Notes under the pieces: model-generated
Told to the model about the DNA's origin: nothing
Seen by the model: only the letters and a program-made list of their open reading frames with translations
The model's database searches: none
Source: Gordonia rubripertincta
Lineage (GTDB): Bacteria > Actinomycetota > Actinomycetes > Mycobacteriales > Mycobacteriaceae
Length of the DNA stretch: 64,000 bases
Assembly (NCBI RefSeq): GCF_038024875.1
Contig: NZ_CP136136.1
Location: 4,402,001 to 4,466,000, forward strand
Reading direction: 5' to 3'
Position numbers and translations under genes: made by a program
Shown: piece after piece, positions 63,650-64,000 of the stretch
Layout: every line of letters starts with the position of its first letter
Numbering within the stretch: the stretch's first letter is position 1

Positions 63650-64000
63650 CTAGGGGTCCACCCCGGCGTCGGCCGCTTCCTGGGCGGCCTGCCCCTCGGC
63701 GACCTGTTCCGGGGTGAAGCGCATGAACAACACGACGATCGCGGCGATGACCGCGATGCCGGCGCAGGCCGCGAAGGCGAGGCCGTAGCCCTCCGCCTGG
63801 GCGGCCAACTGGGTCGGGTTCATGGTCTCGACGGGTCCGGTGGTGCCGCCCTTGGACAGCGCCCGCGAGGTCACCATCGCGCCGACGACGACGAGGCCGA
63901 CCGCACCGCCGAGGTTCTGCGCGACCTGCGCGAGGGCGGTCAGCGGACCGATCTCGTGGGGTCCGACGCCGGCGACCACCGACAGGGTCAGCGGGATGAC
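63650..64000 (-). CDS. efpA: EfpA-like MFS (DHA2) efflux transporter, C-terminal part
   Basis: The last 116 codons of a 14-helix drug:H+ antiporter; the 5' part lies beyond the right edge. Seen: VIPLTLSVVAGVGPHEIGPLTALAQVAQNLGGAVGLVVVGAMVTSRALSKGGTTGPVETMNPTQLAAQAEGYGLAF and one more helix, then a charged tail. The TSRxLxxGGTTGPVxxMNxxQLAA stretch matches EfpA, which lies next to proS in M. tuberculosis (Rv2846c). Convergent with yaaA. Confidence 0.88.
   Translation of the reverse strand, partial: VIPLTLSVVAGVGPHEIGPLTALAQVAQNLGGAVGLVVVGAMVTSRALSKGGTTGPVETMNPTQLAAQAEGYGLAFAACAGIAVIAAIVVLFMRFTPEQVAEGQAAQEAADAGVDP

Overview
The window is 64 kb of GC-rich chromosome from an actinobacterium of the order Mycobacteriales. 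The gene order tracks the Mycobacterium tuberculosis Rv2727c-Rv2846c stretch (miaA, miaB, recX-recA, pspA-clgR-pgsA, ftsK, RNase J-dapA-thyX, dfrA-thyA, dapB, aldR-ald, pnp-rpsO-ribF, truB-pptT, dinF-nrnA-rbfA-infB-ylxR-nusA-rimP, proS, efpA). Differences from M. tuberculosis include a gluABCD operon, an intein-free recA and DUF222/HNH genes. These suggest a Gordonia/Williamsia-type organism; the genus is an inference from gene content.

Layout. 0-5.3 kb: tRNA modification (miaA, miaB) around a DUF349 gene and a membrane protein. 5.4-8.8 kb: a glutamate-type ABC importer. 8.8-16.2 kb: recX, recA with LexA and PafBC-type control sites, DUF3046, a glycosyltransferase, pspA, clgR, pgsA, argA, yciI, and terC behind a probable Mn2+ riboswitch. 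16.4-29 kb: ftsK, RNase J, dapA, thyX, a Tat-exported phosphatase, a HAD phosphatase, a winged-helix protein, dfrA and thyA. 29-34.4 kb: an accessory stretch with two HNH genes, a Ddn-like protein, a K+ channel, nhaA and five copies of the palindrome GTTCCGCGGAAC. 34.4-40.8 kb: flavodoxin-like protein, DinB-like protein, dapB, aldR/ald, an NRDE protein and a CBS-DUF294 protein. 40.9-43 kb: a second accessory island, an uncharacterised two-gene membrane operon next to AT-richer DNA. 43-64 kb: a long run of RNA and translation genes (pnp, rpsO, ribF, truB, nrnA, rbfA, infB, nusA, rimP, proS), with mntR, pptT, a MATE exporter, a Tat lipoprotein/DUF4439 pair, yaaA and the end of efpA.

The most unusual observation concerns reading frames. 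gluD, pgsA and RNase J (twice) are each thrown out of frame by one extra G in the same context, YYT-GGGG-TGC. Removing that G restores full-length conserved proteins in every case. The motif is on the coding strand in gluD and pgsA but on the template strand in RNase J. That points to a DNA-level or sequencing-level cause rather than programmed frameshifting. A DinB-like gene (missing a G in a G run) and the DUF222/HNH gene are also out of frame. Apart from these, the core is compact, with many ATGA, GTGA and TGATG start/stop overlaps that imply translational coupling.
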